The notes beneath the pieces were generated by a model. The model was not told where the DNA came from, ran no database searches, and saw nothing but the letters and a program-made list of their open reading frames with translations. A stretch of 64,000 nucleotides of DNA from Ornithodoros turicata (taxonomy: Eukaryota; Arthropoda; Arachnida; Ixodida; Argasidae). This document shows, one piece after another, positions 34,317 to 44,829 of this stretch (positions within the stretch are counted from its first letter, which is position 1; each line of letters begins with the position of its first letter). The stretch covers positions 22,738,550 to 22,802,549 of the forward strand of contig NC_088201.1 in NCBI RefSeq assembly GCF_037126465.1, read 5' to 3'. The translations under genes were made by a program, and so were the position numbers.

Positions 34317-35429
34317 CAGACATGTGCAAAATACTGCGCAAAAGTGTTTCAAATAAGATACTAAATACTCCGTGTACAAAGTATTTAAAATAGAATACAA
34401 ACTACTCAAAACCGAAAGTAATCTGAGTAGAGTACTTAATACTCTAAGAAGTATTTAAGATACCCTTTAAAGTATTTTAGTGTTAGGAGTCAGTGAAACG
34501 CGTATTCTGAACGCGGCCGTACAAATCAAATCAAGCAATATCAAGGAATAAACTGCATATCTTTTATTTGCAATGTCGTGGTGTCAAGTAATGTTTGACG
34601 AACTTTGGTGAATTCAAGTAAACTTTGGTGATATGTTCTGACGCGAAACTTCGTAATCCCTCCTGTATGTCAGCTCGGGTCTTTCTAGAGTCACTACATC
34701 GGGATTTATTTAGTGACTCTAGGTTCTTTCAACTTCTGGCGCGTGTTTATTGCTTTTCTTTCTTTTATTCCGCGTTAGCGCCGCGAAGCAGCAGTGGCTA
34801 TGAGCGGCGTACAGACAGCAGGGCAGCAGAAAGGAGTGGGGGGACAAGGGTGTTAGTTTGCGTCCTGGGCTGACTTCAGGGGGAACTGTGCCGACATTCG
34901 TCTGGAAGGCCTGCCGCAAAACCCAGGGAAAACCCCAGACAGCACAGCGGTGCGTGCATTCGAACCCACCTCACCCCCCAGTCTCGGCGTGCAAAGCGAT
35001 CATCCTAACCACTATGCCACGGGAGCTGGTTTATTGCTTTGGTGACCAAGGAAATAAATGCCGGGATTTTCTTGTACCTAATCCCCTGGGGATTCACCTG
35101 GCAATATGAACCGTATTCTGATGAAGGGGTCGGGCTATTGACAAGCAGGGCCAAGCGTGGGACCAGCCTCAGGAGGATAAACGACAGTTGCGCGAATTCC
35201 AAAAGAAAGAAAGAAAAACGCGACAAAGTTTCAGTGAGCTGAAAATCTGGACACGGCGGGGAGGAGTGTTGGATACGGCTTGACGAGGAAGGAAAGTATT
35301 TTGAGCACTGAGTAGCAAATACTTTTAACAATACTTGCCGCAAAAAGTATTGAGTAGAGTACCACCATACCCGACAAATTATTTAAAATACTGTATTTTG
35401 AGTACGTACTCAAGATACGTACAAGTCTG
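34317..35429. mobile_element. hAT element with 8-bp duplication (SINE inside)
   Basis: Perfect 8-bp duplication CTTCCTGT (34309-34316, 35430-35437). Ends CAGACATGTGC and its counterpart CAGACTTGTAC. Many subterminal AGTACT/AAGTATTT repeats, typical of hAT. 1113 bp including a SINE; no transposase frame recognised, so non-autonomous. Confidence 0.88.
34757..35028 (-). mobile_element. SINE1 copy in the hAT element
   Basis: Flanked by a perfect 12-bp duplication GTTTATTGCTTT (34745-34756, 35029-35040). The minus strand starts with a tRNA-like head: CCCGTGGCATAGTGGTTAGG (A-box region) and GGTGGGTTCGAATGCA (B-box). The body has TGTGCTGTCTGGGGTTTTCC and GTCGGCACAGTTCCCC. The 3' end is an alternative tail (GTACGCCGCTCATAGCCACT), shared with 59875-60184. 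Confidence 0.9.
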
Positions 35430-35487
35430 CTTCCTGTGCAGTTGTAGGCCTTGAGTGTGTCATGCGGTGAAGTTCCACTTTTAGTCG

Positions 35488-35865
35488 GCTTCGGTAGTGC
35501 GGGCATAAAATGAAACGTGTGTAGTGGACAACTCAAGTAGTACCCGATGTAACTAAAATAGTTCAGGGACGTGTCTCCTCATCCAGCTTATTGTTATTTA
35601 CCATAGTCATAGTCACATCGTCGCGCAAATCCATACGTTGCCCACGAAACGATTTGTAGAGTCCGTTCTTCGCCGGCTGCACAGCCAGCACTACAATCTG
35701 CTACAGTACAACGCCCACGTTGACTAGCAGTACGTTACGAAATAGAATATTATTCGTCAGCTTGGCACCGGTATTCGGGTAGTGTAGCTTAGAGGGTTCT
35801 GCGCTCAGTTTTCGTAATTCTGTGCCACAACTATTAGATTTTTTGTTTTGTCTTTACAGAGATGG
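35488..35865. other. Spacer, nothing recognised
   Basis: No frame or terminal repeat that I can support. Confidence 0.3.
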
Positions 35866-36078
35866 ATAGCACGAAGGTGTGGGGGACAGTCGGGTTAGTG
35901 TGCATCCTGGGCCGATTTCAGGGGGAACTATGCCGACATCCGTATGCAAAGTCTGTCGGAAAACCACAGACAGCGCAGTCGGTGTGGTAGGATTCCAACC
36001 CACCACCTCCCAGTCTTCAGCACGGCCTTGGAGTACAAACGAGCGGATGTTTTAATTCATCAACTCGCTGGTGCAGCT
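35866..36078 (-). mobile_element. SINE1 copy (degraded)
   Basis: Minus-strand order: GGTGGTGGGTTGGAATCC (B-box), GACTGCGCTGTCTGTGG, GATGTCGGCATAGTTCCCCC, GGCCCAGGATGCACAC. Same layout as 59875-60184. Borders approximate; no clear duplication found. Confidence 0.65.
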
Positions 36079-36764
36079 TTAGGGTTGCCGAGTGGAATAT
36101 AAATGAAGTTTGCTACTTTTTAACTAATCCCTATTAGTGACACCAACGGCTATCAGCGCCTTTTGAAGGAAGTTGGCGCAGTGTTTGTTGTTTTGCCACC
36201 GGTACGGTACCGTTATCGATAGCCACCTGAAAAGACAGCCAGACTAAAAAATTTACCATTATTCCAGGAGTCCCAGATATCGAAAATCGACCATTACTTG
36301 CTCTTCCCTGCTTTTAATAATTCATCCAGCTTCAGAGGCGCTTCGGTTGGTCGACACTGTAGCGTGCTCTTATTTTCTTTTCCTGAACAAACAATGTCTT
36401 TTATATGGCCCCAAACATTGTAGTGCAACTTCTCCTTTCTTTATATTTCTCTAGAAGGACCGTGTGTTGATTTTTATGTGCATATATTCAAAGCATACAG
36501 CTCTACGTGCCTGCAGAGGGCGGTGCAACGTTTAGAAGTATCAATAACGCTGCAACTCAGTACATTTTTCGCAGTATGATCAGTAGTATTTAGTAGGGAC
36601 GTTTCGGTCACCGGTCAGGAACAGTAGTTTCCGATGTATAATGGTCATACATGATGAAAGTTGAGCGCTATCCACCAACGCGCACTATACGTCCACGTTT
36701 TCCCGGTACAGCAGTTCAAAAGTGGATGTTGCATTGCCTCCTGCGGGATCTGGTGTAGCATTTT
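36079..36764. other. Nothing recognised
   Basis: Short frames only; a (GGTGAT)n microsatellite begins at about 36768. Confidence 0.3.
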
Positions 36765-36992
36765 CATGGTGATGGTGATGGTGATGTGATAAAGGGAAGA
36801 AAAAAAGGGGGGATGTGAGTCGCGACGAAGTCGAACTCGCTACCCCAGGACGCTTACACAAAGAAAATACAAACAGATGAACGAGTTAAAGTGATGGAGT
36901 TCAACATCTAGTTCAAAAGTTTCAACTAAGTGAGTGTAAAAAGTCGGAATCGCTGGAGTGACACACCGCGCACACTCAGCACGCTATAGAAC
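36765..36992 (-). mobile_element. LINE-F 3' UTR copy
   Basis: About 200 bp align with 5805-6030: GTGATGTGATAAAG, GGATGTGAGTC, CAGGACGC, AATACAAACAG, GGGTTAAAGTGATGGA versus GAGTTAAAGTGATGGA. No coding part remains. Confidence 0.65.
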
Positions 36993-37330
36993 GTTCTTTG
37001 TACCACTATGCATTCAGCTAGGTTTGCATGCAAAATTAAAATTGCCAAATATTGTGCGGGCGGCTTTCAAGAGAAGCCTCGATTTGACGTTTGAGGCGAC
37101 CTGCAACGCACAACAGGTTTCCATGGTAGCAGTAACATGCCACGGTCGTATAAGTCGATGTAAAGTACGAAGTGATTGTGACAGTCAGAACCCCCACGCG
37201 AATGAAATGATCGACTTGCCCCTCTCAAGCACGTAACATTGAATCGTAGATAAACTACTTGTAGGTTTATCCACATAAACTACTATAAAACACGTAGAAA
37301 CATCATGTGCTTCAATAATAATTACTAATA
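36993..37330. other. Nothing recognised
   Basis: A 92-codon plus frame begins upstream, in the LINE-F UTR, and has no motif. Confidence 0.25.
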
Positions 37331-37967
37331 CAGTCGACACGCATTAATATGACTATGACATCCTCATTTTATGACCAATTTTCTGGGGAACCGTTTGTTC
37401 CGAATGGAGGTCCTGTGTAAAGGCCTCTCGTTATTATGACAACTCGATAATCCGACTATGACCAACATTTTGTGGACGAACTGAGGAGAACACGTGTATT
37501 CTTCCCCGTTATTGTGACCGTCCACCACAGACCGAGTCATCCTCCTGACCGAAAAATCCAGCGGCCCTGGAAAACATACCCGCGGTGAATGCCAAAGTCA
37601 CGACACCGATTCTACCGAAATACCTACGCGCGGTATGTATTCGCCATCGCCCGCGCAACTGAGTCACCGGAAAAGCTACACATTGACAGCTTTTCAAGCA
37701 GACGCTTTTAGCAGATTTCTTTCATCGACAAATTGTAAATAAATGGTAAGGTTGCAAATAATAAATTGTGTTGGTAAAATAAATTTAATTGAAATAAAAT
37801 ACTGTGCCTGCAGTACCTGCGTCTTCAGTAAATGAGACAGAGCGAAACAGACTTCCTTTATGAGGGGCTTACCTGGAGCACCATAGATGTTGCTCATTAA
37901 TATGAGAATTCGCTTTATGACCAAAACCCGCAAGAACGGCCTTGGTCATATTAACGAGGGTTGACTG
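37331..37967. mobile_element. pogo/Tigger-like non-autonomous element
   Basis: TA-flanked (37329-37330, 37968-37969), ends CAGTCGACACGCATTAATAT and the complement CAGTCAACCCTCGTTAATAT. The terminal region with TCATAATAACGAG-type repeats is shared with 50623-51523. 637 bp; no transposase remains. Confidence 0.7.
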
Positions 37968-38036
37968 TAATGAGCTAACAGTGTGACGCTGCAAATATTG
38001 CATATAAATGCAACGTACCCTACACTCCTAAAATAG

Positions 38037-38286
38037 AGGTGGTGGTGGTGGTGGTGGTGGAAGGGCTCGCCGTTGTCGGCCTCAAAGAGGTGGGCAACGT
38101 CACAACTAACCCCTTGGGGAATGTGCGTCCTGGGCCTACTTCTAAGGGAACTGTGCCGACATTATGTCTGAAAGCGTCTGAGGAAAACCCAAGACAGCAC
38201 AGCCGGCACCGGGATTCGGACCCGGGTACCTCCCTGTCTCGACGTGACATGGCCAGCACACTATCCACTGATCCACGCGAGCTGGT
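38037..38286 (-). mobile_element. SINE1, near-complete, in the fbM 5 tip
   Basis: Imperfect 13-bp duplication (ACTCCTAAAATAG / ACTCTTAAAACAG) at 38024-38036 and 38287-38299. The minus strand has the A-box TGGATCAGTGGAT, B-box GGGTCCGAATCC, TGTCGGCACAGTTCCC, then the LINE-D-type tail TTGTGACGTTGCCCACCT, GAGGCCGACAACGGCGAGCC and (CCA)n. The clearest full-length SINE1 in the window. Confidence 0.9.
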
Positions 38287-38509
38287 ACTCTTAAAACAGA
38301 ACTTCACCACATACGAGGTGTGGCTATTAAATAACGGGACTGGGCATCTGGTAGGGAGTGTACCTCGCGGAGCGGGAAACGCACGCGCAGTTTAGCAACC
38401 TTGAACCTTCCACGACGAGGCCCGACAAGCCGCGTTTTGTTGTCGCTCATTGTCTATCCTCTGGAGTCCGCTGCAGGGAGGGCTATAGAGTCATGTTGCC
38501 GGAATCATG

Positions 38510-39316
38510 GCGAGTGCCAAAGTGGAGCAACGGATAAACCTGAAATTTCTAGCGAAGCTGAAGAAATCTCAAAGCGAGTGCTTGTAGCTGTTGCTAGAGG
38601 TGTACGATGATAATGCGATGCCACGTACGCGAGTGTTTGAGTGGCATAAACGGTTTGCCGAGGGACGGGAAAACGTTGAAGATGATGAAAGTCCGGGTCG
38701 ACCCGTCACAGCAACAACACAAGTAGAAAACGTTGAGAAAATGAATGCAATTGTTCGCAACGATCGCCGCCTGAGCATTCGATGATAGCAGAAATGGTGA
38801 ATGTTGACAAAGAAACCGTACGACAAATTTTGCACGAACAGTTGAACATGCGCAAGGTCTGCGCCAAACTCGTCCCCACACTGTTAAAACAGAACTTCAC
38901 CACATAGCACGCTCCTAATCAACCATCATACTGAATGATATCATTCTGTGTCATGATTTGTTCAAAACAGGGGGGAGGCGCCTATCTGGGACAAGATAAC
39001 AGTGCAGAAACCTCAATGCTACAGCTCACAACGCTCTGTCGGTGAAGCAGTTTCTGGCCGATAAGAAGACCCCGTGCTGGGCCACCCTCCTTACTCGCCG
39101 GATTTAGCTCCTTGTGACTTTTTCCTATTTCCGAAAGTGAAATCCGCATTGAAGGGAACGCATTTCCAAACTGTGGACGACCTGAAGGCCAGAACGGCAA
39201 CGCTACTGAAGGGGCTAGCACCTTATGACTTCCAGCATTGCTTCCAACAATGGCAAACTCGTGTCGGACGTTGTATAGATAGAGGAGGGGAGTATGTTGA
39301 AGGGGACACCAACTGA
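38510..39316 (+). pseudogene. mariner 2 transposase remnant
   Basis: N-terminal half: EQRINLKFLAKLKKSQSECL, a stop, then MPRTRVFEWHKRFAEGRENV and DDESPGRPV (linker after the first HTH), then MIAEMVNVDKETVRQILHEQ (second HTH). The region with the first Asp is missing at the fbM 6 site. The C-terminal half resumes at NATAHNALSVKQFLADKK, where the residue before NAT, normally catalytic Asp, is Leu. Then HPPYSPDLAPCDFFLFPKVK keeps the third Asp, and it ends RCIDRGGEYVEGDTN. Inactive. Confidence 0.88.
38879..39004. mobile_element. fbM copy 6, deleted, inside mariner 2
   Basis: Left arm CACTGTTAAAACAGAACTTC through GGAGGCGCCTATC, then only TAACAGTG of the right end. CA on both sides (38877-38878, 39005-39006). 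The right arm has been lost. Confidence 0.75.
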
Positions 39317-39479
39317 GTTCGAATATTTTTGTAATAAATACACTTTTTTTCGCTCCAGCCCCGTTATTTAATAGCCACACCTCGTAGCACGGTGAAAGCC
39401 AACCATTGCACAGAATGATACCGTTATCACTCCTGATTTGTGGAAAGCGCCGGGCGTACGCCTTTTTGGTGCCAATTAA

Positions 39480-39626
39480 GGGGTGACCTGGGTTCGAATC
39501 CGGGGGCTGTCTGTGCTGTCTGGGTGTCGTCACAGTTTCATGTGAAGTCGGCCCAGGACGCTCGATCTCCCCCATGCGATAGTCGTGACGTTGCCCGCAG
39601 TTGTAAGCAGTTCAATCACCACCTCC
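39480..39626 (+). mobile_element. SINE1, 5'-shortened, in the fbM 5 loop
   Basis: Imperfect 13-bp duplication TTGGTGCCAATTAA / TTGTGACAATTAA around the insert. Begins at the B-box (GGTTCGAATCC), then CTGTGCTGTCTGG, TCGGCCCAGGACGC, TAGTCGTGACGTTGCCC and CACCACC. Confidence 0.82.
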
Positions 39627-39740
39627 TTGTGACAATTAACATAACTGCATAAGTGTCACAAAAAGGCGTATGCCTTTAACCAATCGGGGCAGAACGATGT
39701 CATTCGGGACAGTGGTTGGCTAAGAGCGTATTATGCGATG

Positions 39741-40727
39741 TCTGCAACTCGCATACTCTAGTATTCACAGATGGCTGTATATTGACGACCGTACCAGAAG
39801 TGCTACTTGCGCGTTCTACATCCCACCAGTGAACGTGGCCTGGCAAGGGAGAACATCGTGTTACCTAATATCCTCTTCGACTGCTGAACTCCTGTCTCTC
39901 CTACACGCAGCTGCTGCGGTCCAGGTGCGAGGGTTCGCCAGTGCAGTCCTACTCACAGACTCGAGAAGCGCCTTATGGAACGTGATGAACCCCATGTGTG
40001 ACAACATCGTTGCGAGAAGCATCAGAAGATCGTGCGCTCAGCATAAACTAACCGGAGGAGATATCGCCTTCCAATCGATTCCGTCCCACGTCGGTATCGG
40101 CGGCAACGAAAGGGCGGATCAGCTAGCATCCTCAGCACACCTGAGCTGCAGCCCTTGTTTACCAATTCCGGACGACACCGACAGTCAAATGGCCGTTCAG
40201 CTGCTTGTTGAACAGCGCCACCCTGGGGCACTGGACATCACGCACCATCATCCCCCCTTCTTCCCGTGAAAGACCTCCCTCGAGGCATACAGACCATGCT
40301 CCACAGGCTACGCACTGGATCTGCGTTCATCAACTCTCAACTGTTCAAGATCGGCTCTAGGGGTGACGCCGGCTGCGACCACTGTCAACAACCTGAAACA
40401 ATCGAGCGCATCCTGCGAGAATGCGGAGCATACCATTCTGCGCGCGAAGCCCACCTCCCTTACTCCAGCTCTGGCACGCTGGCGGACATCCTCTACCCCG
40501 ATGGTTCTTATGCCGAACGTTCTGCCAAAGCAAGAAACCTTGTTCTCTTTCTGCAACTGGCGGGTCTTGCCCAACGACCCCTGTAGCTCTTTGCACTCCC
40601 CGACGGACTCACGCACCCTCTACGCATCTCCACCCTTCATCCTCCATCAGTTTTTTTTTCTTTTTCTTTGCTACAGTCGTGACGATGCCCACTTCTGTGT
40701 GGCCAACAACGGCGAGCAGAATCAGAT
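39741..40727 (+). pseudogene. LINE-D copy 1: RNase H, zinc tail, 3' UTR
   Basis: The plus strand starts in RNase H: LVFTDGC (first Asp, out of frame with the rest), then SSSTAELLSLLHAAAAVQVR (Glu helix), VLLTDSRSALWNVM (second Asp), FQSIPSHVGIGGNERADQLA (His and last Asp). After a frameshift at about 40262: LPRGIQTMLHRLRTGSAF, zinc tail CDHCQQPETIERILRECGAY, LADILYPDGSYAERS, LFLQLAGL. The 3' UTR has CAGTCGTGACGATGCCCACT and GGCCAACAACGGCGAGC. Only one frameshift after the first block, so moderately young. Confidence 0.87.
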
Positions 40728-41917
40728 ATTACCCACTCTGTTCTAAGACCCACGACCTGCTGCTCCTTCATGGCGATAGATAATGCCCAATGTCTCGTTG
40801 CCCATTCCAGGGCTAAGAAAGAAGGGCGAATCCAGCTCACTGGAAGCCAAAGTAGCTGCTGAGAACCTATAGTCAGTGACACTTATCACGCACACACGCT
40901 GGTGTTCACAGACGGCTCCGTTGACGCCAAGTGTAAGCGTTATACTTCCTCCTACTATATACAGTCTTTGAATGTGGCCCGGCAGGGAAAATCAGAGCGA
41001 TTCCCAATCTGCTCTACAACTGCTGAGCTTCTGGCAATGCTATATGCAGCAGCCGTGGTGCAGGTCAAGAGAATCACCAAGGCTGTTATCCTCATGGACT
41101 CGCGCATCGCTCTCCAAATAGTGACGAATCCCACGTGCAATAACATTCACGTCAACAATAACATCCACAATAAGAAAGACATTTCCCTGTAATGGATCCC
41201 CTCCCACGTCGGCATCAGTGGCAAGTGGCAACGAAAAAGCGGACCAACCAGCATCTGCTGCGCACCACAGCAGTAGCCCCAGTTTGCCAACTCCGGGAGA
41301 CAGCGACAAAAAATTAAATTTATTCTCAATGAGATAATAGTTACACAGCACCCTGGGACCCGGGAAATCCTGCAAAATCACCGTCTATATCTCCCGTTGA
41401 AAGGACTTTCCTGCACAAACTCTGCCCTTCAGATTGCGAACAGAAAGCGCTTTCACTAAATTAAAATCATAAAAGATTGGCTCTCTGGATAACGCAAATT
41501 GCAGACACTGTCACCAAACCGAAACAAATCGACCGCATCCTGCTTCATTGCAGTGCATATGCTGTGGTGCGGGATAAACACCTTGGACATTGGAATTGCA
41601 CGCTGGATGATGTCCTTCATCCCAGAGGCTCTTTCACGGAAAGACACTCCAAAACTCACAGCCTAGTCTGGTTCCTCCAGGAATCTGCATGGACTCGCCC
41701 AAAGACTATGATATACAGTTTCTTTTTGCTCACGGGACCCCTGACCAAGCATGGCAGTGACCGGCCTACATCTTAACTTTGGACAGTCATCATCTCTTCA
41801 TCTCATCTCATCTCACATGATGTCATATGATATCATCTCATCTCGGCTACAGTCGTGACGCTGTCTACGTGAGTGAGGCTAACAAAGGCAAGCCGATCTA
41901 GTCACCACTACCTCCAC
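40728..41917 (+). pseudogene. LINE-D copy 2: RNase H, zinc tail, 3' UTR
   Basis: HTLVFTDGSVDAKCKRYTSS near 40895, CSTTAELLAMLYAAAVVQVK, VILMDSRIALQIV, then WIPSHVGISG near 41190-41220 in a shifted frame. The tail near 41500-41680 reads IDRILLHCSAYAVVRDKH, LDDVLHPRGSFTERHS, LVWFLQES. 3' end CAGTCGTGACGCTGTCTACG, GGCTAACAAAGGCAAGCC, CACCACTACCTCCACC. More decayed than copy 1 and directly downstream in the same orientation. Confidence 0.83.
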
Positions 41918-42097
41918 CTGTTTTAAGAGTGCAGGACATCATTAACCTTAGTCGGTGCCAATTCGCACGTTCGCGCACTTGTGAAAGGCAAACCTGTAGC
42001 ACAAAATCCTAAAAGCATATGAAGATCTGTTCGTATCACTACAATTCTATTGTTGGTATATTACTAGTACCAAAGTGGAAAATAACGGTAAACTTCC

Positions 42098-42290
42098 TAG
42101 TAATGGGGGGGGGGGGTATGTCTATTAAGAAAAAAGGAAAGGAAAGGTCAGCCAGACTAAGGTCGGCTTGCAATTCAAAAAAAAAAGAAGGGGAAAAAAA
42201 AAAGAAAGCTTAGTTGGGCACCTAACAGCGGGAACAAAAGCCCGAAAGCTAACAGTGCAGCCTGGCACGAACGGCAATTTTATAAGGGCC
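42098..42290 (-). mobile_element. LINE-B 3' UTR fragment
   Basis: G-run then GTATGTCTATTAAG, GTCAGCCAGACTAAGGTCGG, AAAAAAGAAGGGG; it matches 27310-27440 and, complemented, 19180-19330. Confidence 0.6.
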
Positions 42291-42714
42291 AGTGAGGAGT
42301 CTCAAGTATATACATTCACAGTGAAGGGCCAGACTTGTACACGTTACTCGAAAAAGGTAACTCATTAATTATCGTTACTATTATACTCTTGTGTACAACA
42401 GTAATTTTTTACCGTTACAAATTACTCGGCTAAAAATGTAATCAAGTAACGGCTAAAAAAGTAAAGCGTTACTTTGACCGTTACTTTCGATAATAATAAG
42501 TCATGTGGCAAAGAAATCGTGAAATTACATATACCTTGACGCGCTTTCTGAGATTGGAGTTCGTGGCCTTTGCGCAGGGTAGAGGCTTTTTTTTTAGATG
42601 CAAAACACGTCATGCATTTAAACAAAAAATGTTTTCCTCTTTTCTGTCCATCACCATGAACATTTCCCAAAAGCTGAAGCCATGGCGATAACTCAGGAGA
42701 GCTACACTCTAAAA

Positions 42715-42967
42715 ACAGAACTTCACCGCACAACACGCTCTGCGCCAACCATTGCCACGAATGATAAGGTCATCGCTCCTGATTCGAAGAGAGAGAGAGA
42801 GAGAGGGGGGGGGGGCGTACGCCTTTTTGTGGCAATTTGAATATATGAAAATTTCCACAGAAAGGTGTACGCCCCCCTCTTTCTTCCAATCAGAAGCGAT
42901 AACCTTATCATTCGTGGCAATGGTTGGCGCAGAGCGTATTATGCGGTGAAGTTCTGTTTTTAGAGTG
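42715..42967. mobile_element. fbM copy 7, GA-rich arm subtype
   Basis: 253 bp with TA on both sides. Arms: TGCCACGAATGATAAGGTCA and complement, then GATTCGAAGAGAGAGAGAGA and GGCGTACGCC cores. The subtype is shared with 55148-55344. Confidence 0.88.
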
Positions 42968-43105
42968 TAGTCGACATGGCAGTATCGCAGATGAAGGATA
43001 TTCACTACGAACTCAGTGTTCTGCGCAAGCTCTCTGTACATATCCTGCCAAGGCGTTGACCCAAGGCGTCCACAATAAAAGCGCTCGGCAGAGTTACATT
43101 CTAAC

Positions 43106-43772
43106 CAGTGATTTCCCCAGAAATTCACTGCTGAGGGGGTGCCGAGCTTTCAAGGGGGGGGGGGGGTCTGCTTGGTGAAGGTTCCACTTACGAAATTTTT
43201 CTTAGACACGGAAAGAATCGTGGCACAATGGTGACATCTGCGGAGCTTTCCCGTTTTATCTGTACATGTTAATATGTTACAACACAGTACAGTAGAATAC
43301 AGATTCATTATGAGCGGCATTTCAACATTAAGATGCATAATCGCACGACCGACAAAGAAAAAAGACTTTCACCTTGGCTCACGGAACTCAATGAATACCT
43401 AGCAACCAATGGTGAAGACCTCAGACGAAAAAAGCAGAATAACTCGCTTGATTGAGTTGGGCGCAAATGATTCCTTGTGATCCACATTGAGTTTGCATGC
43501 CCGAATGCATTTTTTCTCGTATGCGCGTACTATATGAATGGAACAGTGATTTTCAGATGAATTTGGACAAATGCATGGTATGATCATCTGCATCACTGTG
43601 GTCCTACAGCATAAGTTTGATAGTACAGGATGTAATTCGCTGCGCCGGACTCACTACTAGAATGTGTTGGTGGCCGAGTTGGGTGGTGTCACCTGAGAAA
43701 ATTCAGGGGGGGGGGTGCCAAAAATGCAGGAAGGGTGTACACCCCCCTGAGGGGGGTGTAGGGAAATCCCTG
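43106..43772. mobile_element. hAT element with 8-bp duplication ATTCTAAC
   Basis: Perfect 8-bp duplication (43098-43105, 43773-43780). Ends CAGTGATTTCCC and complement CAGGGATTTCCC, followed by CTGAGGGGGTG and GGGGGTGTAC stretches. 667 bp, no transposase frame, so non-autonomous. Confidence 0.9.
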
Positions 43773-43909
43773 ATTCTAACTTGGAAATTCCTAGTAACTC
43801 ACTATGTCCGAAGCTTCCATACAGCAGGTTGCGGTAGGAAGAGATTAAAGTGTCCCCAGGCAAAACTCAGAGTGCACGTAAGGAATTCTATTACAATGAC
43901 CTTCACTTA

Positions 43910-44157
43910 CACTCTTAAAAATGAACTTCACCGCATAGCACGCTCCTAGCCAACCATAATCCCGAATGATATCGTTATCTGCCCTGATTTGTTGAAAACG
44001 GGAGGCGTACGCCTTTTTGTGACACTTATGCTGTTCATAATTGTCACAAAAAAGGCGTACGCCTACCGTTTTCAACAAATCAGGGCAGATAACGATATCA
44101 TTCGAGATTATGGTTGGCTAGGAGCGTGCTATGCGGTGAAGTTCATTTTTAAGAGTG
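43910..44157. mobile_element. fbM copy 8, symmetric hairpin
   Basis: 248 bp, TA on both sides. Ends CACTCTTAAAAATGAACTTC. Arms nearly perfect (CCCGAATGATATCGTTATCT and complement) with GGAGGCGTACGCC/GGCGTACGCCTACC and a short TTATGCTGTTCATAA loop. One of the best-preserved copies. Confidence 0.94.
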
Positions 44158-44350
44158 TATTATAGCGCAATAGCAAAGCCGATAGAAAAGGCTGTAATGG
44201 AGCCTGTGGATTGCACTAAATCGAAATGTAATCGATTACCGAAACTTTTAATCAGATTACTCGGAAACTTACTTGCTCGCAACACTAATCGATTACTAGC
44301 AGAACTACTCCAAAAAGTAATTGATTGGTAGTAACGCAATTACTTTTAAC

Positions 44351-44545
44351 GGTGGTGGTGGTGGTGGGTAACTGCTTGCCGTTTTCGGCCACGCTTAGGC
44401 GGGCAACGTCATGACTATCGCAGGGGGGGGGGGGGTGTAGTGCGCCCTGGGCAGTCTTCACAGGGAACTGTGCCGACATTTGTCATAAAACGTCTGTCGT
44501 AAAACGAAAACATCCCAGTCAACACAGCCGGCGGGTCCCATACAA
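44351..44545 (-). mobile_element. SINE1 copy (degraded)
   Basis: (GGT)n at the left, then GCTTGCCGTTTTCGGCCACG, GGGCAACGTCATGACTATCG, CACAGGGAACTGTGCCGACA, ACACAGCCGGCGG: the minus-strand layout of 38037-38286. The tRNA head is mostly lost. Confidence 0.75.
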
Positions 44546-44829
44546 GTGTGAGGGCAACCAATTGCACAGAATGATACCGTTATCACTCCTGATTTGTGGA
44601 AAGCGCAGGCGTACGCCTTTCTATGACAATTAACGTAACTGCATAAGTGTCATAAAAATGCGCACCCCTTCCGTTTTCAACAAATCATGGGAGAGAGCGG
44701 CGTTATTCGGGATGATGGTTGGCTAGGAGCATGTTATGCGGTGAAGTTCGCTGCCCACATAAGTAATGCCAACAACGGCAAGCCGGTTTCGTCACCACCA
44801 CCACCACCACCACCACCGCTTTAAGAGTG
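44546..44829. mobile_element. fbM copy 9, asymmetric arms, left tip missing
   Basis: Left arm ATTGCACAGAATGATACCGT, CACTCCTGATTTGTGGAAAG; right arm CCGTTTTCAACAAATCATGG, TTATTCGGGATGATGG. The two arms are not complementary to each other. Core GGCGTACGCC, ATTAACGTAACTGCATAAG. The right tip carries a retro-insert at 44753-44817. Confidence 0.8.
44753..44817 (+). mobile_element. 3'-tail-only SINE1/LINE-D insert in the fbM 9 tip
   Basis: GCCCACATAAGTAATGCC, AACAACGGCAAGCC, then (CAC)n, inserted in the fbM tip between GTTCGCT and (GCT)TTAAGAGTG. A short GCT repeat may be the duplication. Confidence 0.65.

Larger units (their letters stand above)
34126..35487. mobile_element. fbM copy 4, split by a hAT element
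   Basis: Left part 34126-34316 (CTAGCCAACCAGCATTCTGA, CTCCTGATTCTTTGAAAATG, ATCAGGAGTGACAACGGTAC). Right part 35430-35487 (CATGCGGTGAAGTTCCAC, TTTTAG). Joining them at CTTCCTGT restores the fbM order seen at 59810-59870. The left tip is lost; the loop has an extra C-rich insertion near 34230. Confidence 0.7.
38314..39384 (+). mobile_element. mariner-family transposon 2 (internally deleted)
   Basis: TA at 38312-38313 and 39385-39386. TIRs CGAGGTGTGGCTATTAAATA and its complement, about 28 bp. 1071 bp, but it contains the 126-bp fbM copy 6 and lacks about 400 bp of transposase centre. Confidence 0.93.
38023..41931. mobile_element. fbM copy 5, expanded by five insertions
   Basis: Pieces of one fbM element lie at 38023-38036, 38287-38313, 39387-39479, 39627-39740 and 41918-41931. 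In order they give tip, outer arm, core GGCGTACGCC, matching arm, and the end CTGTTTTAAGAGTG. Removing two SINEs, a mariner, two LINE-D segments and the duplicated target bases leaves about 236 bp, the normal fbM length. The mariner sits at the TA of the conserved CACATAGCAC motif. Confidence 0.8.
42331..44350. mobile_element. Probable composite hAT element with inserted elements
   Basis: Left end CAGACTTGTACACGTTACTC with many GTTACT/AGTAAC subterminal repeats to 42500. A second cluster of AGTAAT/GATTAC repeats at 44200-44350 could be its right end, truncated next to a SINE. Between them sit fbM 7, a complete hAT and fbM 8. The pairing of ends is inferred; only the left terminus is clear. 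Confidence 0.45.
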
